Positions 21,765-30,672 of a stretch of 64,000 nt of DNA are shown here, one piece after another. The DNA is from CAWFSE01 sp963697565. Lineage in GTDB: Bacteria; Actinomycetota; Actinomycetes; CAVWCF01. The stretch is from positions 620,001 to 684,000 of the forward strand of contig CAVOOM010000008.1 in assembly GCA_963697565.1 (NCBI GenBank), given 5' to 3'. Within the stretch, counting starts at the first letter, position 1, and every line of letters starts with the position of its first letter. The notes below the pieces were generated by a model that worked only from the letters and a program-made list of their open reading frames with translations, was not told the DNA's origin and did no database searches. The position numbers and the translations under genes were made by a program.

Positions 21765-22989
21765 ATGCGGATCCTGCTGGTCGGCGCCGGAGGCGTCGGC
21801 AGCGCGGTGGTGCCGATCGCCGCGCGCCGCGGCTTCTTCGAGCAGATGCTGGTCGCCGACTACGACGTCGAGCGCGCCGAGCGCGCGATCGCGCAGGTGC
21901 CGGGTGATGCGAGGTTCAGCGCGGTCGCGGTGGACGCCTCGAACGCCGAGAACGTCGCCCACCTGGTCAAGGAGCACGGGATCACGCACGTGCTCAACGC
22001 CGTGGACCCGCGCTTCGTGCTGCCGATCTTCAACGGGGCCCTGGCCGGCGGCGCGGACTACCTCGACATGGCGATGTCGCTGTCGTCCCCGCACCCGTCC
22101 GACCCGTACAACCAGTGCGGCGTCAAGCTCGGCGACGAGCAGTTCGCCGCCGCCCCGATCTGGGAGGCCAAGGGCCGCCTCGCCCTCGTCGGCATCGGCA
22201 TCGAGCCCGGCATCGCCGATGTGTTCGCCCGCTACGCCGCCGACGAGCTGTTCAGCGAGATCGAGGAGCTCGGCGTGCGCGACGGCTCCAACCTCGAGGT
22301 CGACGGCTACGCGTTCGCCCCGTCGTTCTCGATCTGGACGACGATCGAGGAGTGCCTCAACCCGCCGGTGATCTGGGAGAAGGACCGCGGCTGGTTCACC
22401 ACCGCGCCGTTCAGCGAGCCGGAGGTCTTCGAGTTCCCGGACGGCATCGGCCCGGTGGAGTGCGTGAACGTGGAGCACGAGGAGGTGCTCTTGATGCCGC
22501 GCTGGGTCGACGCCAAGCGGGTGACGTTCAAGTACGGCCTCGGCGAGGAGTTCGTCAACGTCCTCCAGGTGCTGCACAAGATCGGGCTGGACCGCACCCA
22601 GAAGGTCAAGGTCGGCGGGGTCGAGGTCAGCCCCCGCGATGTCGTCGCCGCCTGCCTGCCCGACCCGGCCGGGTTGGGCGAGCGGATGACCGGCAAGACC
22701 TGCGCCGGCACCTGGGTCAAGGGCACCGGCAAGGACGGCCGTCCGCGCGAGGTCTACCTCTACCACGTGGTCGACAACGAGTGGTCGATGCGCGAGTACC
22801 GCTCGCAGGCGGTCGTCTGGCAGACCGCCATCAACCCGGTCGTGGCCCTTGAGCTGCTCGCCACCGGCGCGTGGTCGGGTTCCGGCGTGCTCGGCCCCGA
22901 GGCGTTCGAGCCCAAGCCCGTTCCTCGACCTGATCACCGCCTACGGCTCCCCCTGGGGCATGACGGAGATGACACCCTCCGGGGTGTGA
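21765..22989 (+). CDS. Saccharopine dehydrogenase-like NAD(P) oxidoreductase (frameshifted at end)
   Basis: About 407 residues. The N-terminal Rossmann motif ILLVGAGGVGSA and the ITHVLNAVDPRFVLPIFNGAL segment place it in the saccharopine dehydrogenase / carboxy(nor)spermidine dehydrogenase family. The natural C-terminus (PFLDLITAYGSPWGMTEM) is recovered by removing one G near 22921, ending at 22989. Members reductively join or oxidatively split an amino acid aldehyde and an amine: lysine plus 2-oxoglutarate, or a polyamine plus aspartate semialdehyde. The polyamine context favours the latter but does not prove it. An AGGAAGGG site precedes the ATG, and the stop overlaps the next gene's GTG. 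Confidence 0.78.
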
Positions 22990-23690
22990 CCGGACTCGAG
23001 TGGCTCGCGGCGCTGGGCGTCGCGGCCGGCGCGACCGCCCAGGCCGTCACCGGCTTCGGCTTCGCTCTGGTCGCCGCGCCCGCGCTGGTCGCGGCCCTCG
23101 GCCCCACCCAGGGCGTGTCGGTGGTGTGCATCCTCGGCGTCCTGGCGTCGGTGCTGCCGTACTCGCGGGAGGCCCGCCACACGGATTGGCGCGCGGTGGC
23201 GCTCTGGTGGGTGCCCACGCTCGTCATCTCGCTGCTGCTGGGAGCGGCGCTCGCGGGGGTGGATGCGCGCCTGCTCTCGGCGTTGTCGGGCGTCGCGGTG
23301 CTCGTCGCCGTGGCGCTGCTGGCCCGCGGCCGCACCTCGGTGCGCCTCGCCGGCCGCCGAGGCGCGGTGCTCGCCGGAACCGCCAGCGGGGCGATGAACC
23401 TCATTGGCGGCGTGGGTGGCCCGCCCGTGGCGCTCTACGCGGCTAATGCGGGCTGGCCGATCGAGCGAGTGCGGCCGACGCTGATGGCCTTCTTCGCGGT
23501 GCAGAACGCCGTGACGGTGGCCGTGATCGGCTGGGTGTGGCCGAGCGCGGCGCTCGTGGTCGCCCTGGCGGTCGGGTCGGTGCTCGGCGTGCTCGCCGCC
23601 AAGCGGCTGGACGCGGCGGCGGTGCGTCGCGCCGTGCTGGCGGTCGCCGCCGCCGGCGGGGCCGCCCTCATTGCCGGCGCCTTGCTCTGA
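22986..23690 (+). CDS. TSUP-family membrane permease (TauE/SafE-like)
   Basis: A 234-residue integral membrane protein with about eight hydrophobic segments. The paired motif GFGFALVAAPALVA and the second-half GGVGGPPVALYAA are the two inverted-repeat signatures of the TauE/SafE (TSUP) family, which moves sulfite, sulfoacetate, organosulfonates or other small anions. Substrate cannot be told here. The GTG start overlaps the preceding stop (GTGA), so it is coupled to the saccharopine-dehydrogenase-like gene and may export or import a related metabolite. It converges on the GH31 gene. Confidence 0.85.
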   Translation: MTGLEWLAALGVAAGATAQAVTGFGFALVAAPALVAALGPTQGVSVVCILGVLASVLPYSREARHTDWRAVALWWVPTLVISLLLGAALAGVDARLLSALSGVAVLVAVALLARGRTSVRLAGRRGAVLAGTASGAMNLIGGVGGPPVALYAANAGWPIERVRPTLMAFFAVQNAVTVAVIGWVWPSAALVVALAVGSVLGVLAAKRLDAAAVRRAVLAVAAAGGAALIAGALL

Positions 23691-23697
23691 TCACTGG

Positions 23698-25989
23698 TCA
23701 GGCCAGGCGGGCCGGGCGGCCGTCGATCGCGCGCACCTCAACCCCGCTGAAGCCGAAGGCCCCCTCGACCACCACCTCGCGCGTCACCACGACCTCGCCG
23801 TCGGCCATCACCGTCGTGTAGCGCTCCTCGTGCGGCTCGTCCCACCCGTCGCCGGCGTCGGTGAGCAGCCGCCCGCCTGACGATGACCCGGGGCCGCTTG
23901 GGGGCGCCGCCAGCAGCACCAGCCGGCCGTCCTCCTCGGTGGGGACGACCGCCCCGGCCCGGATGAACCAGGGGGTGTCGCCGTCGGTGACGGTCAACTC
24001 GGCCGACCCCTCGAAGCGCTCCCCGGTGTCGCCGTGGAACCACGCGCCCTCGGGCAGCAGCACCCGCCGGGTCGTCGCGCCCTCCTCGAGCACCGGCGCG
24101 ACCAGCACGTCGTCGCCGAGCAGGAACACGTCGGACATCCCGCGCAGGAGCGGGTCCGACCACGCAAGCGGTCGCACGTACGGGGCGCCGGTGCGCGCGT
24201 TCTCAAGGGCGAGCGAGTACCACAGCGGCAGCAGGCGGTAGCGGCGCTTGAGCGCGGTGCGCAGCCGGTCCATGACCTCGTCGCCCCACTCCCAGGGCTC
24301 GCGGCGGGGCACATGCCAGGCGCAGTGCGTGCGGAAGAAGGGCAGGAACGAGGCCAGCTGGAACCAGCGGGTGAACAGCTCAGGTGACGGGGTGCCGGTG
24401 AATCCGCCGATGTCGGGCCCGTAGTAGCCGATGCCGGAGACGCCGAAGCCCAACGCCTGGTGCAGCGAGCCGCGCAAGGACGGCCAGGACGCCTCGATGT
24501 CGCCGCTCCAGTGCCCGCCGTACCGCTGCATGCCCGCCCAGCCGGACCGGGAGAACAGGAACGGGCGCTCGTCCGGGCGGATCCGCCGCAGGCCCTCGTA
24601 GGAGGCCCGGCACATCTGCAGGCCGTACAGGTTGTGCGCGTCGCGGTGGTCTGAGGGGCGGCCGTCGAGGTCGTGCTGGGTGCTGAGCGGGAACGTCGGG
24701 TCGCCCCAGGCCGCGAAGCACGCCGGCTCGTTCATGTCGTGCCAGTACCCGGCGACGCCGAGGTCGGCGTAGAACGCGAACTGGTCGCCCCACCACTCGC
24801 GCACGGGGGCGGCGGTGAAGTCGGGGAAGACCGTCGGCCCCGGCCAGACCACGCCCTCAAGCGGCTTGCCGGATGCGGTCTGGCAGAAGACCCCCCGTTC
24901 GAGGCCGTCCCGGTAGACCGGGTAGTCGTCGGATCGCGCCGTGCCGGCGTCCACGATCACGACGACCCGTACGTCGTCGGCGGACAGCTCGTCCACCAGG
25001 CTGCCGATGTCGCCCCAGGTCTCCTCGCCGAAGGTGAAGTTGCGGTACTGCTCCATGTGGTCGATGTCGAGGTGCAGCGCCGACAGCGGCAGGTCGTGGT
25101 CGCGGAACCCCTGCCACACCTCGCGCACGGCTTCGGTTGAGCCGTACCCCCACCGCGCCTGGTGGTGGCCGAGCGCCCATCGCGGCGGGGGCGAGGGCCG
25201 GCCGGTCAGCGCGGTGTAGGCGTCCAGCACCTCGGCGAGGGATCCGATCGACAGATGCTGGCGCAGCGGGCCGGACTCCAGCCGGACGACGAGCTGCCCG
25301 CCCGCGGTGTCGACGGTGCCGTCGCAGGGGTTGTCGATGAAGCAGTGCACCGCGCCCAGGTCGTCGAGCACGGCGTACACCGGCGAGGTGACGTAGAGCG
25401 GGTCGCGGCCGGGCTGCCAGGCGCCGCCCGGGTCGGTGTTCCAGCAGCGGTAGGCGCCCCCGCGCAGGTCCCACCCGCCGCGCCCGCCCAACCCGTGCAG
25501 GGTGGCCGACGGGGTGAGCGCGGTGCGCAACGTCCAGCCGACGCCGTTCCAGGTGGGGGCCTGGTCGGAGCGGCGCACGCGGCCCTCGGCGTCGAGGAAG
25601 GCCATCGACCCGTCGCGGGTCACCTCGACGGAGATCCCGGGGCCGCTGACCAGCCAGCCCTGCTCGGTCGGCTCGAGCCGCGGCGGCGTCTCGCCGGCGC
25701 CGCCCACCACGGCGTACGACGGCTCGTCGAGCGCGAGGTCCCAGCCGACCGACACCTGCCCGTACCGCGGGAAGCGCAGGTCGAGCACCGCGTGGCCGTA
25801 GCGGATCCGAGCGCCGCCCGCCTCGAGGGTGGCGCTCTCGGCCAGCCCGGGCACCCGCTGCGGGGTGCGGGCCGGGGGCTCGAGCTTGCGGTCAGCGCGA
25901 TCGCGCGATCGGGCGTAGCCCACCGCGCGCAAGGCGTTGCCGGTGCCGATGATCTTGGCCCCGTGCGCGAGGCCCCGCAGTCCATCCAT
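23698..25989 (-). CDS. Glycoside hydrolase family 31 alpha-glucosidase-like enzyme
   Basis: An intact 763-residue GH31 enzyme. After an N-terminal beta-sandwich come WALGHHQARWGYGST, LHLDIDHMEQYRNFTF, the catalytic nucleophile Asp in GYWHDMNEPACF (about residue 417) and the acid/base Asp in GGHWSGDIEASW (about 495). No signal peptide is visible, so it acts in the cytoplasm, probably releasing glucose or xylose from short alpha-linked sugars. It is the only carbohydrate enzyme in the amine island and lies 42 bases downstream of the gabT stop, on the same strand. Whether it shares a transcript with gabT cannot be seen. Confidence 0.9.
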   Translation of the reverse strand: MDGLRGLAHGAKIIGTGNALRAVGYARSRDRADRKLEPPARTPQRVPGLAESATLEAGGARIRYGHAVLDLRFPRYGQVSVGWDLALDEPSYAVVGGAGETPPRLEPTEQGWLVSGPGISVEVTRDGSMAFLDAEGRVRRSDQAPTWNGVGWTLRTALTPSATLHGLGGRGGWDLRGGAYRCWNTDPGGAWQPGRDPLYVTSPVYAVLDDLGAVHCFIDNPCDGTVDTAGGQLVVRLESGPLRQHLSIGSLAEVLDAYTALTGRPSPPPRWALGHHQARWGYGSTEAVREVWQGFRDHDLPLSALHLDIDHMEQYRNFTFGEETWGDIGSLVDELSADDVRVVVIVDAGTARSDDYPVYRDGLERGVFCQTASGKPLEGVVWPGPTVFPDFTAAPVREWWGDQFAFYADLGVAGYWHDMNEPACFAAWGDPTFPLSTQHDLDGRPSDHRDAHNLYGLQMCRASYEGLRRIRPDERPFLFSRSGWAGMQRYGGHWSGDIEASWPSLRGSLHQALGFGVSGIGYYGPDIGGFTGTPSPELFTRWFQLASFLPFFRTHCAWHVPRREPWEWGDEVMDRLRTALKRRYRLLPLWYSLALENARTGAPYVRPLAWSDPLLRGMSDVFLLGDDVLVAPVLEEGATTRRVLLPEGAWFHGDTGERFEGSAELTVTDGDTPWFIRAGAVVPTEEDGRLVLLAAPPSGPGSSSGGRLLTDAGDGWDEPHEERYTTVMADGEVVVTREVVVEGAFGFSGVEVRAIDGRPARLA

Positions 25990-26031
25990 CGCTGCGAACT
26001 CTGGCAGACGCGGGGCGGTGCGGCTACGCCC

Positions 26032-27398
26032 CTAGGCGGTTGCGGCGGCGAAGGCCTTGTCGAGGACGTCGAGGGCCTCGTTGAGCAGGGCCTCCGGCAT
26101 CACCAGCGGCGGCAGGAAGCGCAGCACGTTGCCGTAGGTCCCCGCGGTGAGGACGAGCACGCCCTCGCTGTGGCAGTGCTTGACGACGGCGGCGATCGTG
26201 TCCGAGGGCGGGGTCGAGCGTGCCGGGCTCGACGAGCTCGACGGCGATCATCGCGCCACGCCCGCGCACGTCCCCGATGACCGGGTACTTCGTCTGCATC
26301 TGGCGCAGCCGCGCGGTCATCACCTCGCCGATCCGGGCGGCCTTGGCGACCAGGTCCTCGGCCTCGATCGTCTCGATCGCGCCAAGGGCGGCCGCGCAGG
26401 CGATGGGGTTGCCGCCGTACGTGCCGCCCAGCCCGCCGGCGTGGACGGAGTCCATGATCTCGGCTCGGCCGGTGACTCCGGCGAGCGGCAGTCCGCCGGC
26501 GATGCCCTTCGCCGTGGTGATCAGGTCGGGCACCACGCCCTCGTGGTCGCAGGCGAACATCGCGCCGGTGCGCGCGAACCCGGTCTGCACCTCGTCGGCG
26601 ATGAAGACGATGCCGTTCTCCCGGGCGTACGCCGCGAGCCCGGGCAGGAAGCCCTCGCCCGGGACGATGAAGCCGCCCTCGCCGGCGATCGGCTCGATCA
26701 GGATGGCCGCGACGTTGTGCGCGCCGATCTCCTTGTCGATCTTCGAGATCGTCTGCGCGAGCGCCTCGGCCCCGGCGTTCTCCGCGCCGGTCGGCCAGCG
26801 GAACGGGTAGGCCAGCGGCATCCGGTGGACCTCGCCGGCGAACGGGCCGAAGCCCTCCTTGTAGGGCATGTTCTTCGCGGTCAGCGCCATCGTCAGGTTG
26901 GTGCGCCCGTGGTAGCCGTGCTCGAACACCACGACCGCCTGCGCGCTTGGTGTGGTAGCGGGCGATCTTGACGGCGTTCTCGACGGCCTCGGCGCCGCTG
27001 TTGAACAGCGCGGTCTTCTTGGCGTGGTCGCCGGGCGTCAGCCGGTTGAGGTGCTCGCACACCTCCACGTAGCCGTCGTACGGCGTGACCATGAAGCAGG
27101 TGTGGGTGAAGGCCGCGACCTGCTCTTGCACCCGGCGGACCACCGCGTCGGCGGAGTTGCCGACGTTGACCACGGCGATGCCGGCGCCGAGGTCGATCAG
27201 CGAGTTGCCGTCGACGTCGACCAGCACGCCGCCGCCGGCCCGCTCGATGAAGACCGGCAGCGTGGTCCCGAGGCCGGCCGACACCGCGGCGTTGCGGCGG
27301 GCGAAGAGCGCCTGCGACTTCGGCCCCGGGATCGAGGTGGCCAGGCGGCGCTCCTGCGGCAGGGCGGGGCCGCCGGGGGCGGAGGGGGTGGCGGTCAT
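26032..27398 (-). CDS. gabT: 4-aminobutyrate aminotransferase (frameshifted)
   Basis: About 455 residues of a class III PLP aminotransferase. Seen are LIDLGAGIAVVNVGN, ALFNSGAEAVENAVKIAR, FEHGYHGRTNLTMALT, the PLP-contact Asp in FIADEVQTGFARTG and the Schiff-base lysine in TTAKGIAGGLPLAG. This pattern is specific to GABA/5-aminovalerate aminotransferases, giving succinate semialdehyde and glutamate. Breaks at about 26943 and 26210 are each cured by removing one G. The ATG at 27398 faces the PucR gene, with a perfect inverted repeat between them. It sits downstream of the polyamine-to-GABA enzymes in pathway order. Confidence 0.9.
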
Positions 27399-27513
27399 GG
27401 GGTGCTCGCTCTCGGGGAAGGCCGTGCAGTTCGCGGGCGGCTGCGCGGGGCGGCCGTCCGGGGAGGGAACCCCCAGGCTAGGAGTCCGGACGCCCGCGCG
27501 CTTGGGTTCGTTT

Positions 27514-27541
27514 CGGACAACAGCCCCGCTACGGTTGTCCG
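27514..27541. promoter_or_regulatory. Perfect inverted repeat between gabT and pucR
   Basis: CGGACAAC at 27514-27521 and its exact complement GTTGTCCG at 27534-27541, with a 12-base spacer. It lies in the 193-base gap between divergent gabT and the PucR-type regulator, 50 bases before the regulator's start. A TACGGT hexamer (27530-27535) inside it could be a -10 element for the regulator, which would make this an autoregulatory operator. Confidence 0.6.
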
Positions 27542-27591
27542 CGGCGTACAAGCGCCATGCCGGCTCCGGCATCCCGCGACCAGGAGACGCC

Positions 27592-29094
27592 GTGCCCCCC
27601 ACCCTCCGCCAGGTCGTCGCGCTGCCGCACCTGGGGCTGCGCCTGGTGGGCGGCGAGGCGCCGCCCACCGTGGGCGACGCGCGCCGTCCGCTGGGTCGCG
27701 GTGTCCGAGCTCGAGGACCCGCGCCCCTTCCTGGAGGGCGGCGAGCTGCTGCTCACGACCGGGATGCGGCTGGGCGCGCGCGACGCCAAGGGCTTCGCGG
27801 CGTACGCGGCCCGGGTGGTCGAGGCCGGCGCGGTGGCCCTCGGGGTCGGCGTCGGGCTGACCCACCCCTCGGTGCCGGCGACGTGGGCGAGGGCCGCGCA
27901 GCGAGCGGGCCTGCCCCTGCTCGAGGTGCCCGCGTCGACCCCCTTCATCGCCGTCTCCAAGGCGGTCTCCGACCTCTTGGCCGCCGAGGAGTACGACGCG
28001 GTGGCCCGCGCGTTCGACGCGCAGCGCGACCTCACCCGGGCCGCGCTCGGCCGCGAGGGCGCGGCGGCCGTGGTGGCCCGGCTGGCCCGCCACCTCGACG
28101 GCTGGGCCCTGCTCCTCGACGCAGGGGGCGCCGTCCTCGCGGCCTCGCCGGCCGCGGCCGCTGGGCGCGCCGCCGGGCTCGCCGGCGACCTCGCCGATCT
28201 GCAGGCCCGGGGGCCGCGCAGCGCGATGGCGCTCTCCACGGCCGACGAGCACATCAGCCTGCAGCCGCTGGGCGCGGGCGACCGGGTCCGCGGGGTGCTC
28301 GTGGTCGGCGTGGCGCGGCCGATCGACCGGGTCGGCCAGTCGGTGGTCGGCGTGGCCGTCTCGCTGCTCACGCTGGCGGCCGAGCGCGACGACCCGGCCG
28401 ACCGCGCGCGGGCCGCGGTGCGCGACGCCGCCCTGGCGCTGGTTCTGGCGGGCGCCGAAGTCGACGCGCTGCCCCTGGCCCCGCTCGGCTGGGAGTGGCT
28501 GCGGGGGCCGCTGCGGGTGGTCGTCGCCGATCCGGGGGTCGGCGCGGACTCGGCCGTCCGCTCGCTCGCCGGCGACGGCCGACGTCCGGCCGCGGGCGTC
28601 GCGGCGGCCCGCAGCCGACCGGGGGAGTCGTCGCGGTCTTGGCCGACGAGCCCGAGCCCCGGGCCGCGGTCGAGGGCGCCTTCGCCTCCGGACTGGCGGG
28701 AGGCTCGGGGCCGTGCCTGGGCCGCCGAGCTGCCCGACCACCTGGTCCGGGCCCGGCGGGCGCTGGCCGGGGCGCGCGACGACGGCATCCGCTGGCACGG
28801 CGAGGCAGGCCGGGCGGGGCTGCTCGCGGTGGTGGACCCCGCAGGCGGGCGCGGGGTTCGCCGAGGCCGTACTCGCCCCGCTGGCCGGCCGGCGGCACGA
28901 CCTGCTGCCCTCGCTGGAGGCGTGGCTCGCGCACAACGGCCAGTGGGACGTCGCCGCCGCATCCCTCGGGGTGCACCGGCACACGCTGCGTTACCGCATG
29001 CGCCGGGTCGAGGAGCTGCTGGGCCGCCCGCTGGACGACGCGGCCACGCGCGCCGAGCTCTGGTACGCCCTGCGCCTGCTGCCCGGACGACTGA
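27592..29094 (+). CDS. PucR-family transcriptional regulator (frameshifted)
   Basis: About 499 residues in several frames. The N-terminal PucR domain starts TLRQVVALPHLGLRLVGGE and continues FLEGGELLLTTGMRLG; the C-terminus carries the HTH_30 helix-turn-helix VAAASLGVHRHTLRYRMRRV. PucR-type proteins act as activators or repressors of purine, GABA and amine catabolism, so regulating gabT and the flanking aldehyde dehydrogenase is the obvious role. Breaks fall at about 27685, 28620, 28700, 28850 and 29085; with the last removed the protein ends at the TGA at 29092. The GTG start has a GGAG site (CAGGAGACGCC). Confidence 0.83.
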   Translation: MPPTLRQVVALPHLGLRLVGGEAPPTVGDARRPLGRGVRARGPAPLPGGRRAAAHDRDAAGRARRQGLRGVRGPGGRGRRGGPRGRRRADPPLGAGDVGEGRAASGPAPARGARVDPLHRRLQGGLRPLGRRGVRRGGPRVRRAARPHPGRARPRGRGGRGGPAGPPPRRLGPAPRRRGRRPRGLAGRGRWARRRARRRPRRSAGPGAAQRDGALHGRRAHQPAAAGRGRPGPRGARGRRGAADRPGRPVGGRRGRLAAHAGGRARRPGRPRAGRGARRRPGAGSGGRRSRRAAPGPARLGVAAGAAAGGRRRSGGRRGLGRPLARRRRPTSGRGRRGGPQPTGGVVAVLADEPEPRAAVEGAFASGLAGGSGPCLGRRAARPPGPGPAGAGRGARRRHPLARRGRPGGAARGGGPRRRARGSPRPYSPRWPAGGTTCCPRWRRGSRTTASGTSPPHPSGCTGTRCVTACAGSRSCWAARWTTRPRAPSSGTPCACCPDD

Positions 29095-29187
29095 CAACCG
29101 GGGTGCGCCGCGGTGGACAGGGCGGGATCCGGTTCGCTCCGCTGTGGAGCGGCGCGGGCAGCGCTCGACGCCCTACCGTCGTCACCC

Positions 29188-30650
29188 ATGACCCAGCAGC
29201 CGATGCCCGCCGACCCGCGCCCGTTCTACGTCGCCGGCCGCCCGGCGTACGGCGAGGACTCCTTCGAGGTGCGGCACCCGTTCGACGGCGAGCTCGTCGC
29301 GCGCGTCTCACGCCCCACGGCCGAGCAGGTCGAGCAGGCCGTCGTGGCGCTCGACGCCAGCCGCCACGTGGGGGCCCGCCTCACCGCGGCGGACCGCGCC
29401 GAGGCGCTCATGCACGTGTCGCGTCGGCTGGCCGAGCGGGCCGACGAGGTCGCCCTGCTGATCACCGCCGAGAACGGCAAGCCGCTGAAGTGGGCGCGCG
29501 CCGAGGCCGGCCGCGCGGCGAGTGTGTTCCGCTTCGCCGCCGAGGAGGCCCGCGCGGTGGTCCGGCGAGGTGCAGCGGCTGGACACCGACCCGGCGGCCG
29601 CGGGCCGGCTGGCGCTCGTCCGCCGCTTCCCCAAGGGCCCGGTGCTGGGCATCGCGCCGTTCAACTTCCCGCTGAACCTGGTCGCGCACAAGGTCGCCCC
29701 CGCGCTCGCGGTCGGCGCCCCGATCCTGATCAAGCCGGCTCCCGCCACGCCGCTGTCGGCGCTGCTGCTGGGCGAGCTGCTCGCCGAGACCGGGCTGCCG
29801 GGCGGGATGTGGTCGGTCTTGCCGGTGGCCAACGAGGCGATGCCGGCGCTCGTGCAGGACCCGAGGCTGCCGATCATCTCCTTCACCGGCTCGCCGGTCG
29901 TGGGCTACCAGATCATGGACGCCGTCCCGCGCAAGCACGTGACCCTCGAGCTGGGCGGCAACGCGGCGGCGATCGTGGCCTCGGACTGGTCGTCTGACGC
30001 GGACCTCGAGTGGGCGGCCACCAGGATCGCGACCTTCGCCAACTACCAGGCCGGGCAGTCCTGCGTCTCGGTGCAGCGGGTGCTGGCGCACTCGATCGGT
30101 GGTCGACGCGCTCACCGAGCGGGTGGTGGCCCACGTCGGGGCGCTCAAGACCGGGCGGCCCGACGACGACGCCACGGACGTCGGACCGCTCGTCGACGAG
30201 GCCGCCGCGGTGCGCGTCCAGGAGTGGGTCGACGAGGCGATCGAGCACGGCGCCACCCTGCTCGCCGGCGGCACCCGCGACGGCGCCACCGTCGCGCCCA
30301 CCGTGCTGTCGGACGCCCACCACGAGGCGAAGGTGGTCTGCGAGGAGGTCTTCGGCCCGGTCATGGTGATCGAGGCCTTCGACACCATCGACGAGGCCTT
30401 CGACATCGTCAACGCCGGCCGCTTCGGGCTGCAGACCGGGCTGTTCACCCACGACATCCAGCTGGCCTTCCGCGCCCACCGCGACCTCGAGGTCGGGGGC
30501 GTCGTGATCGGCGACGTGCCGAGCTACCGCGCCGACCAGATGCCGTACGGCGGGACCAAGGACTCCGGGGTCGGCCGTGAGGGGCTGCGGTACGCCATGG
30601 AAGACTTCACGTACGAGCGGGTCCTGGTGTTGAGCGGGCTCGATCTCTAG
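29188..30650 (+). CDS. Aldehyde dehydrogenase family protein (frameshifted)
   Basis: About 486 residues. Motifs: GIAPFNFPLNLVAHKVAPAL, FTGSPVVGY, catalytic Glu in LELGGNAAAIV and catalytic Cys in YQAGQSCVSVQRV, then EEVFGPVMVI and the C-terminal MPYGGTKDSGVGREG. It oxidises an aldehyde with NAD(P); succinate semialdehyde, the GabT product, is the natural guess given its position next to pucR and gabT. Breaks at about 29565 and 30100 are each cured by removing a G. It lies 94 bases after pucR on the same strand, so cotranscription is plausible. Confidence 0.85.
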
Positions 30651-30672
30651 TCGCACCTCCGGGAGCCGCGCC

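Noticed and set aside
22870..23690. Saccharopine-dehydrogenase-like enzyme fused to the TSUP permease
   Set aside because: The fusion arises from one extra G near 22921; removing it restores the natural C-terminus and a stop overlapping the permease start.
27395..28984. Long reverse-strand frames opposite pucR
   Set aside because: Composition is Arg/Ala/Gly-rich without motifs, and plus-strand PucR and helix-turn-helix motifs are clear across several frames.
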